In this document: piece by piece, positions 25,908 through 32,838 of the stretch
How the letters are laid out: every line of letters begins with the position of its first letter
Position numbering within the stretch: the first letter of the stretch is position 1
Assembly: GCA_963838205.1 (NCBI GenBank)
Contig: CAWIQF010000003.1
Coordinates: 124,001-188,000, forward strand
DNA from: CAIVVT01 sp963838205
GTDB taxonomy: Bacteria; Acidobacteriota; Terriglobia; Bryobacterales; Bryobacteraceae
Direction of reading: 5' to 3'
DNA length: 64,000 bases
Notes under the pieces: generated by a model
The model's database searches: none
What the model saw: the letters and a program-made list of their open reading frames with translations, nothing else
Told to the model about the DNA's origin: nothing
Made by a program: the position numbers and the translations under genes

Positions 25908-26510
25908 ATGTACCTGCGAATCAAATGGGCGGCATATGGAATCGTGGCTGGAGTTCTCCTGGCGGCGATGGTCTACTTTGCCACGCGCAATCTCACGCGC
26001 GAGACCGCCCCCGCCAGGATCGTGGATGCGTCGGCGGTGGTGCATGAAATCCAGCGCCTGAACGAGTTGGTATCCGTGAAATACACGATCCAGAAAGTGG
26101 TCGGCCTGGAAGAAGACAAGGTCCCGTTCGGAAGCGAGAAGCTGCTGTTGTTCGTGCAGGCGGAAGTGTTGGCCGGCATCGATCTGTCCACTCTCGCGGC
26201 CGGGGATGTGAAGCTGCTGCCCGATAAACGCATGCAAGTGACGCTGCCGCCGCCCAAGATCGTGCACATCGTGATCGACGATAAAGCGACCAAGGTCTGG
26301 GACCGGCGCATCACCTGGTGGACGCCGTGGGTGCCCTACAACCCCGACCTGGAGCGGCAGGCGCGCCTCGCAGCCAGGGACGCGGTTGAAAAGGCCGCCA
26401 TGGACATGGGCATTCTCGATCAGGCCCGGCGCAACGCCGATGCGGGCATTCGGAGCCTGCTGGAAACGATGGGCGTCAAATCGGTCGTCGTGGGCGGCGC
26501 CGGCCGTTGA
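25908..26510 (+). CDS. DUF4230 domain membrane-anchored protein
   Basis: 200 residues. One N-terminal transmembrane helix (AAYGIVAGVLLAAMVYFAT), then the DUF4230 body: VVHEIQRLNELVSVKYTIQKVVG, LLLFVQAEVLAGIDLSTLAAGDVKL, MQVTLPPPKIVHIVIDD and a C-terminal amphipathic helix (RQARLAARDAVEKAAMDMGIL). The domain's function is unknown. The ATG at 25908 has GGAG seven bases upstream; a GTG one codon earlier is also possible. Confidence 0.82.
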   Translation: MYLRIKWAAYGIVAGVLLAAMVYFATRNLTRETAPARIVDASAVVHEIQRLNELVSVKYTIQKVVGLEEDKVPFGSEKLLLFVQAEVLAGIDLSTLAAGDVKLLPDKRMQVTLPPPKIVHIVIDDKATKVWDRRITWWTPWVPYNPDLERQARLAARDAVEKAAMDMGILDQARRNADAGIRSLLETMGVKSVVVGGAGR

Positions 26511-26675
26511 AAATCAGCGCTGAAAACACTTCCAAGACGCGGTGAAATCTCGGATCCGAGGCGAGTGCGCAGCGACCCTCCGCAGCGGGCAATTCATCCC
26601 TCAAGTCCGCGCCTGGCTGCGCCGCAAGAACCCGAAACCGGCGGTGGTTCATCTGCTGGAACTGCTGTAATTGGG

Positions 26676-26777
26676 AATTGCGGATACTGTCCCGCGTTTC
26701 TGTCCCGCGTTTGCGTTTATTGCGGATACTGTCCCGCGTTTCTGTCCCGCGTTTCCGCGTTTCTGTCCCGCGTTTCT
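26676..26777. repeat. Tandem repeat of CTGTCCCGCGTTT
   Basis: Five copies of the 13-mer CTGTCCCGCGTTT lie within about 100 bp, arranged in two larger units that each begin ATTGCGGATA. The spacing between copies is irregular (0 to about 20 bases). It sits between the DUF4230 and alpha/beta-hydrolase genes in an otherwise empty 318-bp gap. An open frame crosses it, but its translation is a low-complexity repeat and I regard it as non-coding. Confidence 0.8.
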
Positions 26778-26828
26778 GGAAGTGGACTGCACGCCAAAGC
26801 CGAGACATGGAGGCCAGCGACACACGCC

Positions 26829-27794
26829 ATGAGTGAAGACGTCCAGAGCGCGACGGATCATCCGTTTCAGGCGGCGACACTCGAGCCGCGATCCAAGGCC
26901 GGGCGAATTGCGCTGGCCGTGCTCGCGTGCCTCGGCGGCTGGTATTACTACGGCTGGATCGACGGCAGTTTTCGGAGGCCTTCCACGGCGGAGTTTGCCC
27001 CGCCCGTGTTCCTGGCCGACGAAGTGACGCGGGGGATCGGCGCGTCGTGGCGGGCAGTAGCGGTGAAGAGCGGCGACCAGACGGTGCTCCGAGGCTGGCT
27101 GTTCCGGCCGGCGGTACCGAACGGCGAAGCGGTTTTGCTGATGCACGAAACGGGCGGGACGCGACTGAACGTGAGAGGCCATGTCCCGTGGCTGCTGCGC
27201 AGAGGATTCACATGCCTGACTCCCGACGGCCGAGGACACGGCGCAAGCGGCGGAAAACTGGTGACGGCGGGACTGCTCGAAGGCGCAGATGTGGTTGAGT
27301 GGGTCCGGTTCCTGCGCGAGGAGGAGGGCGCCAAGGCCGTATTCGGGTTGGGTCATTCCCTGGGAGCATCCAGTCTGTTGCATGGCCTGGCGCTGGGCGC
27401 CGGTCTGCGACGGGTTGTGGCCGACTCCACCGGGGCCAATATGCCGACGCGCTATCAGCTATTGGCCGAACGCTATCGAATGCCGGTGAGCGTGTCGCGC
27501 GCGCTGCTATGGCCGTTGGTGGAGCCGGCTTTGTGGAATGCGCGGGTGCGGTATGGACTGGATCTCGAACAGATATCACCGGTGGACTGGGTGCGGGGAG
27601 TTCGGGTGCCGGTTCTGCTGGTGCATGGGCAACAGGACCGGTACATTCCGATCGAAGAGGCGCGCCGGGTGCGCGAGGCGAATCCAGCCTGGGTCACGCT
27701 GTGGGAAGTGCCCGAGGCGGGGCACGTCACCGCAGCCACCCTGCGGCCGGTCGAATACCAACGTCGCGTCCTGGCCTGGTTCGAGGCAGATTAG
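26829..27794 (+). CDS. Alpha/beta-hydrolase, membrane-anchored
   Basis: 321 residues. A single N-terminal hydrophobic segment (IALAVLACLGGWYYYGWI) precedes an alpha/beta-hydrolase domain. It has the oxyanion region LLMHETGGTR, the nucleophile elbow GLGHSLGAS (Ser in GxSxG), the Asp-bearing VLLVHGQQDRYIP, and a late His in EVPEAGHVTAA. The layout fits a periplasmic esterase or peptidase-like hydrolase; the substrate is unknown. The ATG at 26829 is chosen because upstream in-frame sequence passes through the tandem repeat. It ends 51 bp from the convergent GT87 gene. Confidence 0.83.
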   Translation: MSEDVQSATDHPFQAATLEPRSKAGRIALAVLACLGGWYYYGWIDGSFRRPSTAEFAPPVFLADEVTRGIGASWRAVAVKSGDQTVLRGWLFRPAVPNGEAVLLMHETGGTRLNVRGHVPWLLRRGFTCLTPDGRGHGASGGKLVTAGLLEGADVVEWVRFLREEEGAKAVFGLGHSLGASSLLHGLALGAGLRRVVADSTGANMPTRYQLLAERYRMPVSVSRALLWPLVEPALWNARVRYGLDLEQISPVDWVRGVRVPVLLVHGQQDRYIPIEEARRVREANPAWVTLWEVPEAGHVTAATLRPVEYQRRVLAWFEAD

Positions 27795-27845
27795 GCTCGA
27801 CCGGTGCGAGGGCGATGTTCAGGAGCAAGGAGGACGACATCCGAT

Positions 27846-28895
27846 TCAAGCCGCGGGCAAAGCCCGGCTGAACGGCCTGGCCATCCCGGCGATGGTCGCA
27901 GCAACGACAAATCCGACAATCAACACCTGTCCTGGTAAAGATATGCGCGCGACGAGCAGCACCACGGGCACGGATGCGAGCACCAAGACGGCCCACGCCT
28001 CCAGCCAGGACGGCACGCCTTGCCGCTGCAGGGTCAGAACCGAGATCGGAATGAGGAGCGTGCAATCGCCCGCATAGGCATGGTTGCCGACGAGGAGACC
28101 GCAGGCGGCCGCCGCTGCGCCGGCGGTCCCGAGATCGACATTGCCACGGCACGCCGCCCAAAGGAGCAGCAGGACAGCAACCGCGCCGGCCAGTTCCACT
28201 GTTTGCGTCCACGGAAGATAGGAAGCCAGGCCGTGGACGTTTGGCATTCGCTCGGCCGCGGGGGAGAGTGCAGGCATTTGCAAATTCCGGGCATACTGAA
28301 GAGGCCATTGGGGCCCTTCGATCAGAAAAGAAGATGCGATCCACACCAAAACAGCTATGGCTCCGGCAATGAGCGTCTTCCAACGCTTCTGAGCCGCCAG
28401 CATGACGGGAATCCCCAATGCAAGGTGAAACTTGCAGATGCAGAGCGAGAACGCGACGCCTGCGAGCCAGGGTCTTTTTCTCTCCAGCAACAGCAGACCG
28501 ACGGTGAGGAACAGCAACCAAAAAGGAACGTCCTGGCCGAAAACTAGGACCAGAGTGGTGGGCACCGACCAGGCCAACGCAGCCAGCATGAACAAGCGCC
28601 TGGCGCCGGGCCAAACGAGGGCGAATACCATCAGAGCGGCGATGCTGCCAGCCAACCAGATGGAGCGCGCGACTGCGTACGGGAGACCGCCAAGGATCTT
28701 ATACCCGTACGCGACCACGGGCAGACGGGCAGTCGGCACTTCATAGCCATGCTCGACCTCGATCTTCCGCAAGGCGTCCCAATCGTAAAGATGTCCTGTT
28801 CCGGCCAGATGGCTGGCGGCGTAAAACTGGTTGAAGTCGAGACCTAGGAGAGGCCAGTTGCATACCGCAACCCAAGCATTGAACGCCAATCCCAC
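27846..28895 (-). CDS. GT87-type (DUF2029) polyprenol-dependent mannosyltransferase-like membrane protein
   Basis: At least 349 residues with about nine to ten transmembrane helices. GLDFNQFYAASHLAGTGHLYD is the family's first loop with the catalytic Asp, and KRPWLAGVAFSLCICKFHLAL fits the later LK/FHP-like region. GT87 enzymes use polyprenyl-phosphate sugars on the outer face of the membrane. The start is doubtful. The GTG at 28895 cuts into the first helix; the frame stays open upstream for about 60 codons (from a TGA near 29090) and encodes the rest of that helix (TIGLAVVFAV), but has no ATG, GTG or TTG. A rarer start codon or a lost base is possible. Confidence 0.75.
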   Translation of the reverse strand: MGLAFNAWVAVCNWPLLGLDFNQFYAASHLAGTGHLYDWDALRKIEVEHGYEVPTARLPVVAYGYKILGGLPYAVARSIWLAGSIAALMVFALVWPGARRLFMLAALAWSVPTTLVLVFGQDVPFWLLFLTVGLLLLERKRPWLAGVAFSLCICKFHLALGIPVMLAAQKRWKTLIAGAIAVLVWIASSFLIEGPQWPLQYARNLQMPALSPAAERMPNVHGLASYLPWTQTVELAGAVAVLLLLWAACRGNVDLGTAGAAAAACGLLVGNHAYAGDCTLLIPISVLTLQRQGVPSWLEAWAVLVLASVPVVLLVARISLPGQVLIVGFVVAATIAGMARPFSRALPAA

Positions 28896-29231
28896 AGCGA
28901 AAACAACAGCCAGACCAATGGTGTGCGTTGTTTTCTGGCGGCGGTCCGCCTCGCGGGATGCGACGTCTTGTATCAGATTCTCCCCTGCTCCCAGCCAAAT
29001 TCTCTGGAAGTTCGCGCCGCGAAGCTCTGGGCCGTTTGCACGCAGTGCTCCAGGCGAGTATTTCAGGCTACTCCCGCATGGCGCAGTTCTGCAATGTCAG
29101 GGACTCAAGCCCGGCGGCCCAGAGCCGGCGTTGGGAAAATGACGGGCTCACCACTCCTGGCTCGCGGTGTGATCATGGCCCGCCTCCGGTTGTGCCCGCA
29201 CCAATTGCCGTTGTGCGTGCGGCGGGCGAGC
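28896..29231. other. Gap between GT87 and the rhodanese gene
   Basis: No convincing gene on the plus strand. On the minus strand the first part (to about 29090) is an in-frame upstream extension of the GT87 frame that lacks a normal start codon. No repeat or hairpin of note was seen. Confidence 0.4.
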
Positions 29232-29651
29232 CTACTTCTTCTCTTGCGGCTGGGGATAGACCATCTTGTCTTTATGCTTCTCGCGAAAATCCGCGAGGCC
29301 GCAGGAGCCGAGAGTTTTGAAGCCATGGGCTTCGAGTATGGCCGCCGCACGGGCGGCCCGTCCGCCGCGGTTTCAAAGCGTGACGATCAGCTTGTCCTTC
29401 GGAATTTCCTTGAGGCGGCTCTCGATCTGGCTCAGCGGAATGTTCACATAGCCCTTGATCGAACCAAGAGTGGCGATCTCCTCGGGCTCGCGCACGTCGA
29501 GGAAGAAAACCTTCGCAGGTTGCTCGAGCAGCTTGGCGAGTTGTTCGTCGGTGACGGTCTTGGGTGCGGGCGCAGCCGCCTGTCGCGCGACGACAAAGCC
29601 CATGGCCAGAAGCATTCCGGAAAGCACGCAGGCCCAGCAAAAAGTCCTCAT
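29232..29651 (-). CDS. Exported rhodanese-like protein with in-frame TGA at the catalytic Cys (candidate selenoprotein)
   Basis: 139 codons from the ATG at 29651 to TAG at 29232-29234, with a TGA at codon 93 (29373-29375). A signal peptide (CWACVLSGMLLAMGFVVARQ) is followed by a single rhodanese domain: VFFLDVREPEEIATLGSIKGYVNIPLSQIESRL, KDKLIVTL, then [TGA]-NRGGRAARAAAILEAHGF and LADFREKHKDKMVYP. The active-site loop of this family is C-x-x-G-x-R, and the TGA falls exactly where the Cys belongs, with 46 well-conserved codons after it. A bulged hairpin can form right after the TGA (CCGC/GCGG outside, ACGGG/CCCGU inside), as a bacterial SECIS would. Alternatives are a fresh nonsense mutation or a base-call error. 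Start: TGG-TACACT sits seven bases upstream. Confidence 0.75.
29373..29375 (-). other. In-frame TGA at the rhodanese active site (possible Sec codon)
   Basis: Codon 93 of the exported rhodanese. A single base change from TGC or TGT. Read as a stop, the protein would end just before its catalytic loop; read as Sec (or Cys), the domain is complete. Confidence 0.6.
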
Positions 29652-29658
29652 GGCCGCG

Positions 29659-29664
29659 AGTGTA
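29659..29664 (-). promoter_or_regulatory. Extended -10 box (TGG-TACACT) of the rhodanese gene
   Basis: On the minus strand TGG TACACT ends seven bases before the ATG at 29651, so the message would be leaderless. The divergent aminotransferase starts at 29678. Confidence 0.45.
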
Positions 29665-29677
29665 CCATGGATGGAAT

Positions 29678-30895
29678 ATGGTTTCTCCGACGGACGAGTT
29701 CTACCGCATCGCCAAGCTGCCGCCGTACGTGTTCGCCGCGGTCAACGAGATGAAGGCCAAGCTGCGGGCGGCGCAGTACGACGTGGTCGATTTCGGAATG
29801 GGCAACCCGGACGGGGCCACGCCGCGATCGGTGGTAGCGAAGCTGGCCGAGGCGGCGCGCAACCCGCGCAACCACCGCTACTCGGTGTCGCGCGGCATCC
29901 CGAATCTGAGGCACGAGATCACGCGGCGCTACGAGCGCAACCACGGCGTGCGGCTGGACCCGGAGAGCGAAGCCATCGTCACGATGGGCGCCAAGGACGC
30001 GCTGGCGCACCTGCTGTTCGCCGTGATCGGGCCGGGCGACCGCGTAGTGACGCCCGCGCCATGCTACCCGATTCACCAATACGGCGTGATCATGGCCGAG
30101 GGCGAGGCCGTGCCGCTGCCGGCCGACGACCCGGCGGAGTTTCTGAACCGGCTGGAGGATCTGTACCGCGGCGCGACGAACCCGCCCAAGCTGATCCTGA
30201 TGAGCTACCCGCACAACCCGACCACGGCCTGCGTGGATCTGGGTTTCTTCGAGCAGGTGGTCGCGCTGGCGCTGAAGCACGGCACGATGGTCCTGCACGA
30301 TTTTGCTTACGCCGACCTGGGCTTCGAAGGCTACACTCCGCCCAGCATCCTGCAGGTGGAGGGCGGCAAAGAGGTGGCGGTCGAGATTTTCTCGATGAGC
30401 AAGAGCTACAACATGGCCGGCTGGCGGGTGGGGTACTGCGTCGGCAATCCGCGCATGATCCGGGCGCTGGCGCGCATCAAGAGCTACCTGGACTATGGCG
30501 TTTTCCAGCCCATCCAGATCGCCTCGATCATCGCGCTGCGCGAGTGCGAGGCCGACGTGGAGCGCATCCGCGCGCTGTATCTGAAGCGTCGCGATGTGCT
30601 GGTGGATGGACTGAACGCCGCCGGCTGGCCGGTGGAAAAGCCGCGCGCGACGATGTTCGTGTGGGCGCGGATTCCGGAGCCACTGCGCGCCATGGGCTCG
30701 CTGGAGTTTTCGAAACTGCTGCTGGAGCAGGCGCTGGTCGCGGTGTCGCCCGGTATCGGCTTCGGCCCGGCGGGCGAGGGCTACGTGCGCTTCGCGCTGA
30801 TTGAGAATCATCACCGCTCGCGGCAGGCGCTGCGCTCGATCAAGGAATTTCTGCGCGACCAGAAAGGCAAGCCCGCGCCGGCTGCGGCGGTGTGA
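29678..30895 (+). CDS. AlaC-like class I/II aminotransferase
   Basis: 405 residues. Fold-type I PLP enzyme: YDVVDFGMGNPDGATP, NHRYSVSRGIPNLRHEITRRY, MGAKDALAHLL, MSYPHNPTTACVD, VLHDFAYADLGF and the PLP lysine in FSMSKSYNMAGWRVGY. The sequence is closest to the AlaC/glutamate-pyruvate branch (the GNPDGATP and SRGIPNLR forms are typical), so it probably interconverts alanine/pyruvate with glutamate/2-oxoglutarate; LL-diaminopimelate aminotransferase is the main alternative. The ATG at 29678 matches the family N-terminus (MVSPTDEFYRIAKLPPYVFA); upstream in-frame sequence is antisense to the rhodanese gene. Confidence 0.87.
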   Translation: MVSPTDEFYRIAKLPPYVFAAVNEMKAKLRAAQYDVVDFGMGNPDGATPRSVVAKLAEAARNPRNHRYSVSRGIPNLRHEITRRYERNHGVRLDPESEAIVTMGAKDALAHLLFAVIGPGDRVVTPAPCYPIHQYGVIMAEGEAVPLPADDPAEFLNRLEDLYRGATNPPKLILMSYPHNPTTACVDLGFFEQVVALALKHGTMVLHDFAYADLGFEGYTPPSILQVEGGKEVAVEIFSMSKSYNMAGWRVGYCVGNPRMIRALARIKSYLDYGVFQPIQIASIIALRECEADVERIRALYLKRRDVLVDGLNAAGWPVEKPRATMFVWARIPEPLRAMGSLEFSKLLLEQALVAVSPGIGFGPAGEGYVRFALIENHHRSRQALRSIKEFLRDQKGKPAPAAAV

Positions 30896-30947
30896 GCGGC
30901 CTGGGCGACGGGCGCCCGGTTGGGGGAGCGCTGCCGCAGGCCTCTGG

Positions 30948-30953
30948 TATGAT
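30948..30953 (+). promoter_or_regulatory. Extended -10 box (TGG-TATGAT) of the GNAT gene
   Basis: TGG TATGAT ends seven bases before the ATG at 30961; predicted leaderless start. Confidence 0.4.
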
Positions 30954-30960
30954 TCACGAC

Positions 30961-31941
30961 ATGGCTGCGCCGGGGAGACTGGTGGATTGCCGCATCGAGA
31001 ACCTGCGCGCGATCCAGGCCAGCAGCCTGCACGCGCTGTTGGAAGAAGAGAAGCGCAACTGGCGATCGCGGCTGCACTGGGACTTCAGCGGATCGGCGGA
31101 GCTGGTGACGCGCTACGTCAATATCCACGCGCTGGACGGGCTGGCGCTGGTGTGCGGCGCGGAGGTGGCGGGCTACTGCTATTGGGTGGTGGAGGAGCAC
31201 AAGGCGCTGCTGGGCGACCTGTACGTGAGGGAGGCGTGGCGCGGAGCGCAGTCCCAGGGGCGGCTGCTGGTGGAGGCGATTCACGCGCTGCGGCGCTCGG
31301 CCAGCCTGCCGGCGCTGGCCCTGCGGCGAGTGGAAAGCCAGCTCATGCAACTGGCCAATCCGGAGCAGCTCACGTGGGAGAACGGGCAGCAACCGCTGGA
31401 GTTTCCGAGGGTGTTCATGCTGGCGCCGCTGGAGCAGCGGGCGCGCTGGCGGGCCGTGACATTCGGCAGAGAGGCGCGGTTTCTGGGCTGGGGGCCGGTG
31501 TGGATGGAGTCGACCGCGGAGCTGGTGGCGGCGGTATACCACGGCCACGTGGACAGCCTGATCAACGATCAGTACCGCAGCGCGGCGGGTGCCGGGCGGT
31601 TTCTGCGCAACATCGTGCATTTCCCGGGCTGCGGCGTGTTTCAGCACGAGGCGAGCCTGGTGGCGCTCGATCCGGAGGGCGACCTGGTGGGGTGCGTACT
31701 GGCGACGCGGGTGGCGCCGGAGACGGGGCACATTGCGCAGTTGTGCGTGGCGCCGGCGTGGCAGCGGCGCGGGCTGGGCTACGAGCTGTTGCGGCGGGCG
31801 ATGCTGGCGCTGGCGGCGGCGGGCTGCAGCGAGGTGTCGCTGACCGTGACCGAGTCGAACGAGTTGGCGTTGCGGCTGTACCGGCACATGGGTTTCCACG
31901 CGATCCACCGCTTCAAGGCGCTCATCTGGGACCAGCTGTAG
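30961..31941 (+). CDS. GNAT-family N-acetyltransferase
   Basis: 326 residues. The C-terminal GNAT domain is clear: VAPETGHIAQLCVAPAWQRRGLGYELLRRA holds the acetyl-CoA pyrophosphate loop (QRRGLG), followed by EVSLTVTESNELALRLYRHMGF. The N-terminal half (RSRLHWDFSGSAELVTRYVN, GYCYWVVEEHKALLGDLYV) resembles a second, degenerate GNAT fold, so this is probably a tandem-GNAT protein. The substrate is unknown. The ATG at 30961 is favoured by the -10 box; an ATG four codons earlier overlaps that box. It may be transcribed separately from the aminotransferase gene, which ends 65 bp upstream. Confidence 0.82.
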   Translation: MAAPGRLVDCRIENLRAIQASSLHALLEEEKRNWRSRLHWDFSGSAELVTRYVNIHALDGLALVCGAEVAGYCYWVVEEHKALLGDLYVREAWRGAQSQGRLLVEAIHALRRSASLPALALRRVESQLMQLANPEQLTWENGQQPLEFPRVFMLAPLEQRARWRAVTFGREARFLGWGPVWMESTAELVAAVYHGHVDSLINDQYRSAAGAGRFLRNIVHFPGCGVFQHEASLVALDPEGDLVGCVLATRVAPETGHIAQLCVAPAWQRRGLGYELLRRAMLALAAAGCSEVSLTVTESNELALRLYRHMGFHAIHRFKALIWDQL

Positions 31942-31965
31942 ACGGGGCCGCCGAGGCCGGGTTGT

Positions 31966-31971
31966 TACACT
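31966..31971 (+). promoter_or_regulatory. Extended -10 box (TGT-TACACT) of the rhomboid gene
   Basis: TGT TACACT ends ten bases before the ATG at 31982; no clear -35 box. Confidence 0.45.
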
Positions 31972-31981
31972 AAAAAGCGAA

Positions 31982-32821
31982 ATGGAAACGCGCCGCATGT
32001 GCCCGCATTGCCGGGCCTTTATCACAATCAAAGACAAAATCTGCCCGTACTGCGATACGAAGGTGGGGCCGCGCGCGATGGACCGGATGGGGGCGGGGCT
32101 GGTGGCGGGCCTCATCCCTAGCGCGCAGTTCGCGACGATCCTGATTCTGACGCTGAACGTGGGGCTGTATCTGGTAACGGCGCTGGCCAGCATGAGGACG
32201 GGCGCGGGCGGACTGATGGGCGTGGACGGACGGACGCTGCTGAAATTCGGAGCCTCGTTTCCGCCCTACATTTTCAGCGCGGGGCAGTGGTGGCGGCTTT
32301 TGACGGCCGGCTTCCTGCACGGCGGGCTGATGCACATCCTGTTCAACTCGTGGGCGCTGATGGACGTGGGCTCGCACGCCGAGCAGATCTACGGGACGCC
32401 GCGCATGAGCTCGATCTACCTGTTGTCGACGATGGGCGGGTTCGGCGCCAGCGCTATTTTCACGGGCAGCCTTTCGGTGGGCGCATCGGCGGGTCTGCTG
32501 GGGCTGATCGGAGCGATGATCGCCTACGGCATGGTGAACCGCGGCCTCGAGGCGACGATGGTGAAGCAGTTCTACGTGCGCTGGCTGGTCTACATTCTGC
32601 TGATGGGGCTGCTGCCGTTTTTCCACATCGACAACGCGGCGCATATCGGGGGCCTGGCGACGGGCTTCGTCGTCGGCTGGCTGGCGGGGACGCCGGATTT
32701 CTACGGCAGCTTCCGCGACAAGCTGTGGAAGACGGTGGCGGGCATCATGGTGGCGGTGACGGCGCTGGCGTTTGTGCGCATGTTCCTGTTTCTGAACGCG
32801 GTGAGCCGCGTGCAGAACTGA
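31982..32821 (+). CDS. Rhomboid-family intramembrane serine protease with N-terminal zinc ribbon
   Basis: 279 residues. The N-terminus holds two CxxC pairs (CPHC and CPYC, residues 7-23), a small zinc ribbon. Six transmembrane helices follow, with the family landmarks QWWRLLTAGFLHGGLMHILFNSWAL, the catalytic Ser in VGASAGLLGLIGA (GxSxG-like GASAG) and the catalytic His in IDNAAHIGGLATG. The enzyme cleaves membrane proteins within or near their transmembrane segments; the substrate is unknown. It is convergent with the ABC permease fusion gene, 17 bp away. Confidence 0.92.
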   Translation: METRRMCPHCRAFITIKDKICPYCDTKVGPRAMDRMGAGLVAGLIPSAQFATILILTLNVGLYLVTALASMRTGAGGLMGVDGRTLLKFGASFPPYIFSAGQWWRLLTAGFLHGGLMHILFNSWALMDVGSHAEQIYGTPRMSSIYLLSTMGGFGASAIFTGSLSVGASAGLLGLIGAMIAYGMVNRGLEATMVKQFYVRWLVYILLMGLLPFFHIDNAAHIGGLATGFVVGWLAGTPDFYGSFRDKLWKTVAGIMVAVTALAFVRMFLFLNAVSRVQN

Positions 32822-32838
32822 GGCGCTCTGGAGCGCGA

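Noticed and set aside
26565..26828. In-frame extension of the alpha/beta-hydrolase through the tandem repeat
   Set aside because: The translation is a repeated CPAFLSRV-type pattern produced by the DNA repeat, with no family similarity.
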